From positions 148,657,850-148,721,849 of the forward strand of contig CM043949.1 in assembly GCA_014529385.2 (NCBI GenBank): 64,000 nucleotides of DNA, given 5' to 3'. The notes below the pieces were generated by a model. It was not told where the DNA came from and made no database searches. It saw only the letters and a program-made list of their open reading frames with translations. Numbering within the stretch: the stretch's first letter is position 1; each line of letters begins with the position of its first letter. The translations under genes and the position numbers were made by a program. This document shows, piece after piece, positions 11,380-22,506 of this stretch. The DNA comes from Adiantum capillus-veneris. Lineage: Eukaryota > Streptophyta > Polypodiopsida > Polypodiales > Pteridaceae.

Positions 11380-11890
11380 TACCTGAATCATGATAAATAA
11401 ATTGCCAAATCTATCTCAATAGCTTCCAAGTGTGAGTAAACTCTACACAAAGCAAGATATCTTTAAAAATCCTACCTAAATTACCTCCAAGTGTGAGTGT
11501 TACTCTACACATGGCAAACAATCATAATTCACTACTTATCTAAATCTCTTCTAGGCAAAGCAAGAGATTATTATTTTGATCTAAATTACCTGCAATGTGA
11601 GTTTTACTCGACACATGAAAGACAACCATTAGATAAATCTAACCTAAGTTAGTTCTAGGTGTGAACATAGCTCAACAAAAAACAAGTAACTCCTAACTTT
11701 AACTATGTAGCTTAAGTTACTTCTAAGTGTGAACCTATATAGTTCAACACAAAGCAAATAACTCCTAACTTTAACTATCTAAAATCACTTCCAACTGTGA
11801 GTTATCTCTACACAAGGCAAGCAATCACTAACCACTTTACTTAATTTACCCCTCAGTGTGAGATGTACTTCACACAAAGCTAATAAATTT
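11380..11890. repeat. Degenerate repeats of about 60-75 bp upstream of the hAT remnant
   Basis: About seven units share a core like CTTCCAAGTGTGAGT followed by CTCTACACAAAGCAA and an AACT-rich spacer. They lie 5' of the hAT remnant, the position where the element at 37083-45352 also carries a tandem array upstream of its transposase. Confidence 0.6.
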
Positions 11891-12420
11891 TTAACTCAAA
11901 ACTCCATAGCCTACAAAAACTACGTTTAATTAATTTAACTTTTTATCATAAGCTCTAAATTTTTACTAAAAATAATTAATAATTAAATTTAAAAATAATT
12001 TCTTTTTATATTACTTTTGATGTTGTAAATCTCACCTATAGATGAGATAAGGGGAAAGAGAGATCAATACAATGAGGAAAATAGTCCGTTTTATGGTATA
12101 TAAATGACTATATTTTGATCAAAATTCTAAGAAACTATACGATACGATATTTTTGCTGATGTGGGACCATATTATATGGCCGAATAAAGATAGGTGTCAA
12201 ATAATACGCCCGTGTAAAGATTCTTATACTCACACCGTATAACATACAATGCAACTTAGATTGTCCTATTCACATACCAATAGGATACATGAGGTCACTA
12301 AAGGGATCTGTCACAAAGGCAAAGAAAAGTGGAAGAGTTAAACTTTATGGAATAAAGTCTCACAATAGGCACAAGATGTTACAGGTAATTCTTCAATGTT
12401 TATATATATTGTAAGGTAAC
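11891..12420. other. No gene recognised
   Basis: AT-rich noncoding DNA. It may be the 5' flank of the hAT remnant. No CAGGG-type terminus was found to close that element. Confidence 0.4.
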
Positions 12421-12530
12421 ATATTTTCAAACTCAGTAAGTTAGTAAGGCACATCATATCTCCATTCCAATAAAATATTTTCAAACTCGGTAAGTTAGTA
12501 AGGCACATCATATCTCCATTCCAATAAAAT
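12421..12530. repeat. 54-bp direct tandem duplication
   Basis: ATATTTTCAAACTC(A/G)GTAAG and the following bases to CCAATAAAAT occur twice, at 12421 and 12475, with a single visible mismatch. Confidence 0.93.
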
Positions 12531-12814
12531 ATTATGTAGACACTAAAAGATCAACATGAACTTAGGGTGCTCTTGCGGGCTATCTTGTAGATTTGTAAGC
12601 TATAAGGAAATAGAAATAGATGCCATCCTTCCTATTCACATGTTTTTGTTGTGGAAATAGTGTGTGCCATTAAAGATGCATTCCCTCGATCCGTTCTTAT
12701 TAGTTTAGTCTACCTCCTCGTTCATGTGGTTGAGGAGATAGCTACATATGTAGTAGTGCATGCACAATGAATACTCTTTCTTGAGAGGTTTTTAAAAAGA
12801 TTTTGTGCAGCTAC

Positions 12815-13304
12815 TGCTACAGCCAGGAGCGTAGAGAGCCCTGCAAAATACTCAAAATAGTGCATAGCAAGACATAATCGAATAAATCTACATACCTATC
12901 GACTCGCACAAATCCATAATCGAGCACAATACGAACAGAGAGAGACAGAGAGTGGGAGAGAGCAAGATAGCACGTACAGACGCACCTCCTAGAGCGGAGT
13001 GCTATGCCTGGCACAGCGAGAGAGTAGAGAGAAGAGGAGAGAAGAATTAGGCGACACTGGGTGCAATCTCCCCCCATGCAAGAGTGACCATTTCCCTCTT
13101 GCACGTATTTTATTTATAGATTTCTTGAATGGTCTAAGTGATTACAAACTAGCCAGCCGGTCATAAATGGACAAAGCTCATAAAAGAGCACTTGAATAAT
13201 AAATTATAAAAATATAATAACCTTTCGATATCCTTTCACATAACCCTTAGCCTTTTCCACCTTCCAGCAGCTGCATTAAACAATAAAATATCAATTCCGT
13301 AACA
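12815..13304 (-). repeat. 3' LTR of the non-coding retrotransposon
   Basis: 490 bp; on the minus strand it starts TGTTACGG and ends GGCTGTAGCA. It contains TCTATAAATAA, a possible TATA box, and a CT-rich stretch. The minus-strand frame at 12817-13104 is repeated in the other LTR but looks noncoding. Confidence 0.93.
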
Positions 13305-13739
13305 TACCTCTCCGTTGGAAAGCAACTGTCCTCACTTGCGAAGATAAAATTCTACAAACAATACTTGTCAAAAACAATGGTTAGAAATCTGTATCAAATA
13401 GTAAAAAATCCATAAAATTAGACAACATTTCTTATGCCTGCCGTCATCCACATACTACCTATTCTAGTGTCTCGTACCACTAGAATAAGCAGTATATGTC
13501 ATACCCTGATGAATCAAGATATCATTGGTCATACTCATCATCAATCTCATAATGTCAAGCCTCATCACATGAATACTGTTGTAATAATCATCAAATACCA
13601 AATCCCAATCCAATTCCAATTCCACAATATAAGTCCAAATCCAAATCACTTTTATTATGTACCCGGGTAACAAAATCATGCCAGTTACAGTGGTGGCCAG
13701 CCATTGTAACATGATTTCGTGATCGGTGTTGCCTCATCC

Positions 13740-13935
13740 GACGAGTCTAAACCAATAAAGCGTGCTGCCTAAATCGGCGAATCTGCACTAATGCTGCCTA
13801 AATCGGCAAATCTGCATTTTGTATAAGTCTAAAAATCATGAATCTACAAGTTACCAATGTGCTACCTAAATCGACGAATCTGCAGTAGGATGAGCATTTA
13901 CACACTGCCTAAACCAGCGAATCTGTGTGCTTGTG
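13740..13935. repeat. Dispersed short repeats inside the LTR element
   Basis: The motif TGCCTAAATCGGCGAATCTG recurs about five times with variation (13765, 13795, 13862, 13905 and a weaker one near 13735). A noncoding minisatellite; function unknown. Confidence 0.7.
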
Positions 13936-16900
13936 ACCAATGGACTAGACAAGACATAAAGGAGAAAAAAATATATTTACTACGTTGTCGATATCACAGT
14001 TCAGTAGGTCATCAAAGGATTTACAAATGGTTGTGCACTATCCCAGAGCCTCTTAGCTCGCATGAGTAGCTGCATGGCTTACTGACAAATCATATCACCA
14101 AAAATGTCTTTCAATACAATTAGAGGGCATGACCTTAGCAGTGTAAGAGAAATGGATAAAATATGGTTAGGAGATTAGTAAGAAAGCTGTAAAAATGAGT
14201 TTGCAAAATAAAGTAAAGTGATTACTTATCTGACGTCCTCGCATAATGGTTTGCATAACTTTCCTAAAAAACAAAGCACTAAAAACAATTGCTTGTTAAA
14301 TTTAAGAAGAAGTTAAAAATTGCAGATTAAATTCATTAACATTTGAAACGCCAAGAAGGAAAAATATGATGCAAAGTTTGTTTGCCAAGAAAAGAGAATG
14401 AAAGTAGACAATTTGAATTGCAAATGAGCGCATAAAAGAGGTGTGAGCTAAATTGACAGGGTTGTTTGCAAGATTAGAATGATTAATGGATATTAGTCGT
14501 TAGAGAAAGTGATGCCACACTGAATGTATGAATGTTAGGATAGGTCAATAGCAGGTCTCGTAAAGTAGTTTACCTCAAATTCGGGTAGAGAGGTAAATAT
14601 CCTTCAGTAAACATAGTCTTTTGCGAAGGAGTATGGGAAACATTGGCAGTGATGTGATACATAAGCAAATAAATGAAACTATATCAAGTAATATTTAACA
14701 AAAATTGCAATACCATTATACCATATGATGGAACAAAATAGAGCAATCAATTTGAAAAACTAATTCCATTACATCACTATTTGTATATTACGCCATTAAT
14801 GATGTATTGTAAGATTATACCCATTTGTAGTCTAGATAGCAGTCACTTTAAGTGTTGGTAGCTAGAAGTGGATATAGTTAGAGTTTTCAGATTGTAATAC
14901 TTAGGCCTGATACACCTTGATCATGCACAAAATATTGAAGGTGAGGGAAAATACATCTCAATGACAGATACCTAGCATTAACAAATGTGATAGGACCGTA
15001 GTACGTGAGCACCTCATACGACACCAAAACCATAAAAGAATTTTGACTATCAACGCTATATCCATTGCTTTACAAAAATTTGAAACATGAAGAAAATAAT
15101 CATGAGTCTCCTTTGAGAGAACCTAATAACTTAAGCCTTAGAAAAAATTCGTTGTGTTGCTGCACAATTTTGACAATGATTCGGACATCAACTTCAAGTT
15201 ATGCAAGTCGACCATATAGGACACTCACAGTAAGTATGTCTGTGTGTGGTTGTGGGTGTGGGTATGCATATATCATTGGAAGTGGCACGTGAGTGTGTGG
15301 GGACGGCAAGAGGTCATCGACTTGCGAGGTTGGGGACAATCGAATACAAAAGTAGGGTCCGTAGCTCGGGTGTAGTAATGAGATCAATAGTGATCCAAAA
15401 GTTAAGGGGGAGAGAGATAAAAATGAATTGAAATGTTATATTAACCTTAACCGGCATCAAAAGGCCATACCAAATCCGTGTGATTGTTGAAAGCTTTGTC
15501 AATGTCTACTGCACTAAGTATCACCGACTGGAAACCTTCCTTCAGCAAGGCCGCAAACGGTATGAGAGACAATGAGAGAGACTCTTAGCATGTGATAGCC
15601 CTAGTTATGATCTCTCACTATGTGTATGTCCTCGTTGTTTGCTCGCATCTCACGAGATTGCGTGCAGAAGTACAGAGAGGCCTTGAGTCCTGAACTAGAG
15701 CACTAAGTCACGTAGGGAAGCGCTGTGAAAGCGGGCAAAGGGAGCTTGCAGGTCATGAAGTTGAGGGTCATGGGAGGACGAATAAGTAGAGCAAGAACAT
15801 GAAGCGTGGCAGATGCTTAGGTACTGAGCTTGTTGCCATATTGCAGGGGGTCAATGCGATCGGCAGCGACTGTTGCAAGCAAGTAGATTACTTCGTTAGC
15901 TCGAGCTGAATTAAGTCAAGTCATGCTGCTTGTGGATTATTAGCTTCGTCAGGTATTTTGATTGGAATGTTCTGCTGATTATATTGGACATCTCCAACGT
16001 CATGGGAGGGTGACAGGGATGGTGGCTCACATAGTACTCAGAAAATGGCGTCCACCTCTTTGGTGATAGTAGATGAATCTACCTCTCCATTATGTGTCTG
16101 ATCTCTGTGTGTCTGTGCTCAAGCTTTTGCCTCAGGGGACCAAAACACACAGTTGTGTCAAAGTGAAGGTAATCACAAATCATGTACTGCAAAGTGCCTC
16201 CCAAGGTTTTCTGAGACAGCTCGCTAATATAACATGGTGCCAAGGATCCCAAGATGTGCTCTTGGACATAGAAAAGGTCCACCTCGTGCGCCGCAGCGTC
16301 ATGTGATTGCGCTCCAATCTGGTTCCTTGCACCAGTCACACAGAGGAGCTGCGGCACTATCCGCCAGGGTAGGTAGTCGCCAAGGGGGTGGGGGGGCACT
16401 CTTGTGTGGGTGGGAGAAGCAACAGACAAGGGGGAGAGGTTAGTGAAAGAAATTCAAGAGAGAGAGAGAGAGAACACTCGACGGATGCAGTTGATTATTT
16501 GCATGGGTAGGCACGTTCTGGTGGTAGGGAGATAACTGCGGACCGAGAGGCAAGGAAGTGAGCGCTGGATGGTTGCATACCCTACAAAAGAGATAGGGAG
16601 AGACACACAGTTAAAAGTGTGTGGTGTGTTTACTCGCATGCAGCTACTGACTGCCATTTGATGAGGGAAAAAGATGTGGCTGAACTGATTGCAGGTATAT
16701 TCGACGAGGGAGTGATAGTGAGAGAGGTAGGGTTGGTTGGCGGCCAACGTGAGAGAGAGAGGCAATTTGGTGCCAGTGAAAATTCTTGCTTGGGTTAGTC
16801 GTGAAGGCTAGTTGTTTGGTGCTAGTTTCGAGAACCGAGAGTATTTGATGGGTGGTTGTGGGCGCCATGCAGACAAGGAGAGTGCTACAGTCTGCATCGA

Positions 16901-17036
16901 TTGAACTCAGAGAGAAGGTACATCACAACAGCGACTACAGATGTTGAGAGGGAGAGAGAGAGTTTGCTGGAGTGTGTCACAGCATGGGGTGGCGGCTGAA
17001 AAAGAGAGAATGAGTTATGGTAGTGGCGACTGCAGT

Positions 17037-17037
17037 C

Positions 17038-17088
<51 letters not shown>

Positions 17089-17166
17089 GGAGAGAGTGCT
17101 GGTTCAGTAGAGAGAGAATGTGTGGGAGAGAAAGAGTTGAACACTCCGAGAGAGAGAGAGAGAGAG
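17037..17166. repeat. (GA)n microsatellites
   Basis: Uninterrupted GA tracts at 17040-17082 and 17148-17166 with a GA-rich spacer. Arg-Glu and Leu-Ser frames over it are artefacts. Confidence 0.95.
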
Positions 17167-17762
17167 CGGCTAGTTGTGCAGTTACATGAGCTGATTGGGG
17201 CATGCTTCCGATTTCGAGCAAAGCTATAATATCTTCTATTGTCCCGAGTAGTAGACTTACTTGATTAATGTATTTATTGAATTATTTTGCAGGTTTGAAT
17301 TGTTGACCTTTGTCAGGGTTGGTTCCCGCTATGACTTGATGCCAATTAAGTCGGCTCAAAAGTTTTCAATCTAAGTGTTCATCAATCCACTCTCTCGAAC
17401 GTCCTCAAGCCCTTGAACTCAATTCCCATAAGGTCTCTTCAGATTACTCCTATTTTGCTAAAATCTCTCTAGAAGGACTATATACATCCTCCTTTCTATA
17501 TGGTATATCTTCACCTGATTAATTTTCTCTAAAATTTGTAGAAATCATAACACGAACTACTTTAAACATCAGATGCTTCATATGCTTGATTAACATTAAT
17601 ACTCTAATTTTCATACTGGCTCTAATCAATACAGTTAATAGTGAGCATGTACAATCACAGTTCAATCAATCGAAAACATATCTAAGTAGTCTAAATAGAT
17701 AATAAAAAAATGATTTGCTTAGCTTTTGATTAAAGAGATCCTTAATCTTTGGAGTGTATCCT

Positions 17763-17776
17763 GGGCTCTGATACCA
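17763..17776 (-). other. Primer binding site complementary to initiator Met tRNA
   Basis: Minus-strand TGGTATCAGAGCCC begins one base after the 5' LTR. This is the classical plant iMet PBS used to prime minus-strand cDNA synthesis. Confidence 0.93.
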
Positions 17777-17777
17777 C

Positions 17778-18263
17778 TACTACAGCCGGGAGCGTAGAGA
17801 GCCTTGCAAAATACTCAGAATAGTGCATAGCAAGACATAAACTAATAAATCTACATACCTGTCGACTCGCACAAATCCATAATCGAGCACAATAAGAACA
17901 GAGAGAGACAGAGCGTGGGAGAGAGCAAGATAGCACGTGCAGACGCACCTCCTAGAGCGGAGTGCTACGCTTGGCACGGCGAGGGAGCAGAGAGGAGAGG
18001 AGAGAAGAATAAGGTGACACTGGGTGCAATCTCCCCCCGTGCAAGAGTGACCATTTCCCTCTTGCACGTATTTCATTTATAGATTTCTTGAATGGTCAAA
18101 GTGATTACAAACTGGCCGGCCGGTCATAAATGGCCAAAGCTCATAAAAGAGCACTTGAATAATAAAATATAAAATATACTAACCTTTCGAGATCCTTTCA
18201 CATAACCCTTAGCCTTTTCCACCTGTCAGCTGCATTAAACAATAAAATATCAATTCCATAACA
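17778..18263 (-). repeat. 5' LTR of the non-coding retrotransposon
   Basis: 486 bp; on the minus strand it starts TGTTATGG. Its last bases, GGCTGTAGTA, show a CA to TA change against the other LTR. It should carry the promoter (TCTATAAATGA) for the element transcript. Confidence 0.93.
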
Positions 18264-18268
18264 GCTAC

Positions 18269-18774
18269 GGCCTAGAAAGAGGTATGCATGGATGAAGAAT
18301 TGATTGTGCAAAAGGCATTTGTACATATAGTCAACAATTTTTGCATCTTAATTGTAAAGATTGTGACCATGTGGATGGACTTGTGGACAATGACAAAGGC
18401 AATACATTTGCAAGAGAGGAAGGCATTCAAGCAAGATTTTGGAGGCATGAAAGAACCCCACAACTCCTCGACACCTTGTATGTTTTTCAGATTCTATTAA
18501 TCCCCAGTAGATCCATGAGAGAATGATTGAAGAAAATGCATGCAAAAAGGACATCACTAGTTAACAAAGAATGGGAGTATACGAGGAGTATACACAAAGC
18601 TCCATGCCAAAGGTAGAGTACTCATACACCTAAACCGTATTGTACTTTCTACTTGATGTTCTCTTTGTAGTTGATTGTATACCTTTTTCTATTCTATAGT
18701 GTCTTTTCTTTAACTTTATGTGCTAAAAGAGTCGACACTTTTGTACACGCCATATTGACGAGCATCGAGCCACC
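18269..18774. other. No gene recognised
   Basis: Resumes the sequence interrupted by the LTR element. The frame at 18288-18500 has no domain I recognise. It may be decayed sequence related to the transposase remnant that follows. Confidence 0.4.
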
Positions 18775-19020
18775 ATGGATTGTGGTGTCATGGGCAACAT
18801 TGACATAGATAGTGATGAGGCCAAGTACAATGGGACTATTGAAAGGGTACCAAAGATCAATTTTAGAACTTTTCATACCTACATATTTGAGTATAAGTGG
18901 TTTGCAAATGTGCTAAGATCGCATGAGAATGTTTTCTACATTGTGGACTCCAATGTGCATCACACAGGGAGGTATAGAAACTTAGTTTTTTTGGGTAATT
19001 GTGAGTAGACGAGTGATTTC
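18775..19020 (+). pseudogene. CACTA transposase remnant, DUF4216-like
   Basis: The frame has KYNGTIERV, TYIFEYKWF, VFYIVDSN and RYRNLVFLGNC, which follow the order of the DUF4216 region of plant TNP2 proteins (tyrosine-glycine start, FKCKWF-like centre, VFYVxDP end). Only this domain is left; upstream sequence is unreadable and a stop ends it near 19008. Its wording differs from the DUF4216 region at 33540-33830, so it comes from another CACTA family. Confidence 0.5.
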
Positions 19021-19199
19021 CAGTTTTACCTTTTTTTTTGTACCATAATACCAATGTGACTCGCTTTGAAGTTATCTTCTATAGGTCATCTATATCCTAT
19101 CAATGAACCAACTAAAATTTTGATTTGTAGTTCTAGTAACACCTCAAAGAAGAACCACTATAGTCTCTAATGAAGTGGAGACCATCTTCGACCTTCTTC

Positions 19200-19646
19200 T
19201 GTTATGAGCGCGTATAGAGCTAGAAGAGTGCAAGAGGAGACTCTAACAATGTGCAAGAACTTGGGACTTGATGATAAGCTTAATCTTGATTACAAGACTT
19301 GGTACTTGATCAAGAGGACTTGATACAAGACTTGGATTACATGACTTGAGTGTACAAGAGAAGGCTTGATTGCAAGGACAAGACTTGAACATAAGAGAAG
19401 AACTAGTAGAGGGCTTTCCTCTACGGAGCTTCACAACTTGTGTTGGCAGGAGTGGGGGGATTGTGGACCCTATCTCCTTGATCCTTTTAGAACATTCTAG
19501 AATCTAGATCCTTCTAGATTCTTCTAGAGTCATCTAGTGATGATGCAAGGATAACATAGGCTATGACGTAGGCAATTATACGAACAATGACATCAAGAAT
19601 GATGCAGGTGATGTCATAAGCGACTGACTCTCAAGCATCCATGGCA
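19200..19646 (-). repeat. 3' LTR of gypsy copy B
   Basis: 447 bp; on the minus strand it starts TGCCATGGATGC after a GAGGAGGGGATAA purine tract and ends GCGCTCATAACA. U3 is rich in TCTAGAA-type steps. Its U5 part is present in inverted form at 3614-3960 and 21791-22127. Confidence 0.75.
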
Positions 19647-20138
19647 TTATCCCCTCCTCTAGTGATGAGTTCCATGAGGAGTGGTGGTGTTCCTTGATTG
19701 GGGCTTCCATGGATGTTGTTGATGGAACTCTTGGAATTTGAGAGGTGCATGCTGAAGATTGTGTGCTGGTTTGCAGGTTCATTTATCATAGCCTTTTTCC
19801 AATGAACCAAGTAATGTAACATGCCCTGCAAAACTCAAGAATCTAAAACTTTCTCAACCTCATATTCATCATGTCCTTGAATCTCAACCGGAGGAGGTGG
19901 TTGTAGGGTTCTTCTTGGGATGTTAGATGTGTGACAAGGTTCTAGGTCTAAGATATGAAAGACCGGATGGATTTTCATGGATGAGGGCAACTAGAGTCGA
20001 TAAGTGACTAGATTGACGATAGATAATCTTAAACGGGAAAAGCCTTCGATAATGTAGCTTATAATAGGGACGAGATGAACGCAGGTCACGCTGAAAGAGC
20101 CACACTTTATCCCTCTCTTTGTATTTTGGATGTTGCAT
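19647..20138 (-). pseudogene. Integrase C-terminal region and chromodomain (gypsy copy B)
   Basis: The frame 20138-19923 has KYKERDKVWLFQRDLRSSRPYYKL-like text, here KERDKVWL and RPYYKLHYRRLFPFKI, the GPY/F-type region after the integrase core. The downstream frames contain LHYLVHWK, the chromodomain centre. Several frame shifts separate the parts, so it is not expressed as a protein. Confidence 0.68.
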
Positions 20139-20697
20139 GCGATGTTGATCTCCACTTTCTTTATACCAGGATTGAGATTTTGTGATATAATTGTAAGTTC
20201 GTTGTGCTTTGTAGAAAACTATTGTGCAAGATTAACATCGGAGATATTGTTCCAGAACTTGATTCACTCTCTTTGTTTGTCTATCAATTTGTGGATGATT
20301 GGTTGAGGAGAGGTTTATTTGTACTCCGAGTAGCTTGAATAATATTTTCTAGAAGCTAGACGTGAATTGCGGGCCTTGATCAGAAACTATATATGTCGTC
20401 CGGTAATCCAAGATAATGATATATATGTTGTAGAAAGAGTTTAGCCATACCTTCTCCGGTGATTGTTTTGGTGGTTGGAATGAAGCGTGCCATCTTTGTA
20501 AACCAATCCATGACCACTAAAATGGATTCATATCCTTCTGACAAGGGTAGTTCTACAATGAAATCCATAGAGATGGATGACCATGGCTTTCTTGGAATGG
20601 TCAAGGGATGGAGTAATCCATGAGGATGATGAGGAGGGGCCTTTGATCTATTGCAAGTGTCACAAGTGCCTACATACGCCTTGACAAGCTTCCACAT
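20139..20697 (-). pseudogene. Integrase zinc-binding end and catalytic core (gypsy copy B)
   Basis: The 105-codon frame (20697-20380) has CDTCNRSK, the CxxC of the HHCC zinc finger, then SISMDFIVELP and ILVVMDWFTKMARF, which carry the first two Asp positions of the integrase DDE triad (MDF and MDW). The remainder towards 20139 is frameshifted. The enzyme would insert element cDNA; this copy is dead. Confidence 0.72.
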
Positions 20698-21016
20698 TTG
20701 AGGCTACCAAACGTCACAGGATAAAAGATCAATTGTCTTCTTAACCCCAAAATGCCCTTGATGGAAGACCATGCCTTTGCTGAAGTACCTCTAATTCTGT
20801 TGGTGCTGGCGGAATATAGAGAAGATCCTTATAGTAAATTAGTCCATAAATTTCTTGAAAGTCCTCATTAACCCCTTGTCCTTGTAGTTGTTGTACAATA
20901 CTATGGGAAAGTGTTTCCGTGGCAAATTTGCTTCTTCACCTTAGAAAGAAAGGTAGAATCTTCAAGAGCTTGGCTTATGGCGGTGTTTAGCTTAAGTTTC
21001 TCATCTTTCAAAATCA

Positions 21017-21460
21017 CTAACTCTTGTTGATCAATGTTGCATCTCCTTCTCTAGGTGCAAGGTAGGATCTTCTTGATAAGGCATTAGGCTTACCTTGTTG
21101 ACGGCTAGGCCTATAAGAGATAAGAAAATCAAACCTTGATAGGATACCACTCCACCTGGATTGGGGACGATTGAAGATGCGGGATGCCATGAAGTATTCC
21201 AAATTCTTGTGATTTGTATAGACAATTATCCTATGAGGAGTTCCTTCAAGTAGGTGATGACAGGTTTCAAAGCAATCGATGATTTCTAAGAGCTCTTTGT
21301 CATGGATTTCATAATTGATTTGTGTAGGTGAGAACTGCAGGAATGAAAAGCCACTAGATGTACTGGACCTACTTAGGATAGAATAGTGCCAAGGGAAAAA
21401 TTTGAAGCATCTATTTCTAGGATGAGAGGCTTTGTAGGATCTACATGAATTAGAACGAGT
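21017..21460 (-). pseudogene. RNase H region of gypsy copy B
   Basis: Reads NYEIHDKELLEIIDCFETCH, IIVYTNHKNLEYFM, then ILSRFDFLISY and QQGKPNALSRRSYLAP. This is the RNase H to linker part of gypsy Pol. Its beginning is frameshifted and is joined at 21460-21480 to an inverted integrase tail. Confidence 0.75.
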
Positions 21461-21466
21461 GTAATC

Positions 21467-21790
21467 ATGAAATCTTGCTTGAAAATCCATCTGATCTTTC
21501 ATATCTCAGTCCTAGAACCTTTGCATACACCTGACATCCCAGGAAGAGCCCTACAACCACCTCCTTCGGTTGAGATTCAAGGATATGACGAATATGAGGT
21601 CGATAAAGTCCTAGATTCTCGAGTTTCACGTGGCAAGTTACAGTACTTGGTGCATTAGAAAGGCTACGATGTTATTGAATGAACCGGCTAGCACCTCTCA
21701 AAGTCCAAGAGTTCCCAACAACATCCATGGAAGCCCGAGTCAAGGAACTTTACCGCTCCTCGTGGAACTCCTCACCAGAGGCGGGGGTAA
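21467..21790 (+). pseudogene. Inverted integrase tail with chromodomain and PPT (gypsy copy B)
   Basis: Plus-strand KSCLKIHLIFHISVLEPL then DEYEVDKVLDSR and LQYLVH followed by a TAG where copy A has Trp (LVHWKGYD). GAGGCGGGGGTAA just before 21791 is the purine tract. Orientation is opposite to the rest of the element. Confidence 0.72.
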
Positions 21791-22127
21791 TGTCATGGAA
21801 GCTTGAGAGTCAATCGCCTACATCACCACTAGATTAAGCTTGAGAGTTAGTCTTGTAAGATCAAGATTAAGCTTATCAATAAGTCCCATGTTCTTGTACA
21901 TTGTGAGCATTGAGGCTCCTATGAGGAAAGCCCTCTTCTGGTTCTTGTCTTATGTTCAAGTCTTGTCCTTCCAATCAAGCCTTGTCTTGTACTTATCATT
22001 TAATCCAAGTCCTCTTAATCAAGTTTGAAATCTTGTAATCAAGATTAGTCTTATCATCAAGTCCCAAGGTCTAGTACATCGTGAGCGCCTCCTCTTACTC
22101 TCTTCTAGCTCTATACACACTCATACA
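21791..22127 (+). repeat. Inverted LTR inside gypsy copy B
   Basis: Starts TGTCATGGAAGC right after the purine tract and ends CTCATACA, i.e. TG...CA, and matches the inverted LTR of copy A at 3614-3960. Confidence 0.72.
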
Positions 22128-22501
22128 ATTTGGCAAGACTGAGGAGATTGTGGCCCAAGACCCCTATTTATACTAGTGCTTGAGGGGATTAGATATTTCT
22201 AGGTTCTTCCTGAGGAGTTTAGAATCTTCTTGAACCTTCTAGTTCCTCTAGAACCTTCTAGGTGCTTCTTCAACTTTCTAGAGCTTTCCAAGAACTTCTA
22301 GATTCTTTTGACATATTCTCCAAGCTTCTAGAAACTTCTAGAATCTCCTTGATACTTTTAGAACCTTCTAGAATCTTCTAGATTCTTCTAGTGACGATGC
22401 AAGCGATGATGGAGGCGATGATGTAGGCGATGGCACAAGCGATGATATCAACAATGATGCAGGTGATTTCATAAGCGGCTGACTCTATATCATCCATGAC
22501 A
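22128..22501 (-). promoter_or_regulatory. U3 promoter region of gypsy copy B
   Basis: On the minus strand it starts TGTCATGGATGA at 22501, contains many TTCTAGAA steps and then CTAGTATAAATAGGGG, a good TATA box (about 22165-22180). It ends abruptly at the inverted LTR. Confidence 0.62.
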
Positions 22502-22506
22502 TCTCC

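Larger units (their letters stand above)
13305..17762 (-). other. Interior of the LTR element without recognisable gag or pol
   Basis: Noncoding by inspection. It holds short repeats of CTAAATCGGCGAATCTGC type (about 13740-13930), GA-rich blocks (16455-16480, 17037-17166) and several short frames of 60-116 codons with no known motif. A stretch at 15425-15470 (GAAATGTTATATTAA ... AAAAGGCC) resembles one inside the CACTA element near 29990. Confidence 0.7.
12815..18263 (-). mobile_element. Complete non-coding LTR retrotransposon (LARD-like), 5.45 kb
   Basis: Two directly repeated LTRs (12815-13304 and 17778-18263) bound the unit. Both start TGTTA(C/T)GG on the minus strand. Next to the right-hand LTR is TGGTATCAGAGC, the primer site for plant initiator Met tRNA, and the purine stretch AACGGAGAGGTA lies before the left-hand LTR. 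The five bases GCTAC occur on both sides (12810-12814 and 18264-18268) as target-site duplication. The 4.46-kb interior has no frame resembling gag, protease, RT, RNase H or integrase, so the element must have moved with proteins supplied elsewhere. The LTRs differ at a few percent of sites by eye, so it is not very recent. Confidence 0.93.
19200..22501 (-). mobile_element. Rearranged Ty3/gypsy chromodomain retrotransposon, copy B
   Basis: Minus-strand order from the right: U3 with TATA (22501-22128), inverted LTR (plus, 21791-22127), inverted integrase tail (plus, 21467-21790), then RNase H (21460-21017), integrase (20697-19923), chromodomain (19900-19650) and the 3' LTR (19646-19200). The outer ends are TG and CA. 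Flanking pentamers TCTTC (19195-19199) and TCTCC (22502-22506) look like a mutated 5-bp target duplication. Gag, protease and most of RT are missing and no PBS follows the 5' end, so it cannot replicate by itself. Confidence 0.78.

Noticed and set aside
12817-13104. 95-98 codon frame found twice (also 17780-18076, minus), looking conserved
   Set aside because: Both copies lie inside the two LTRs of one element, so the repetition reflects LTR identity, not protein conservation.
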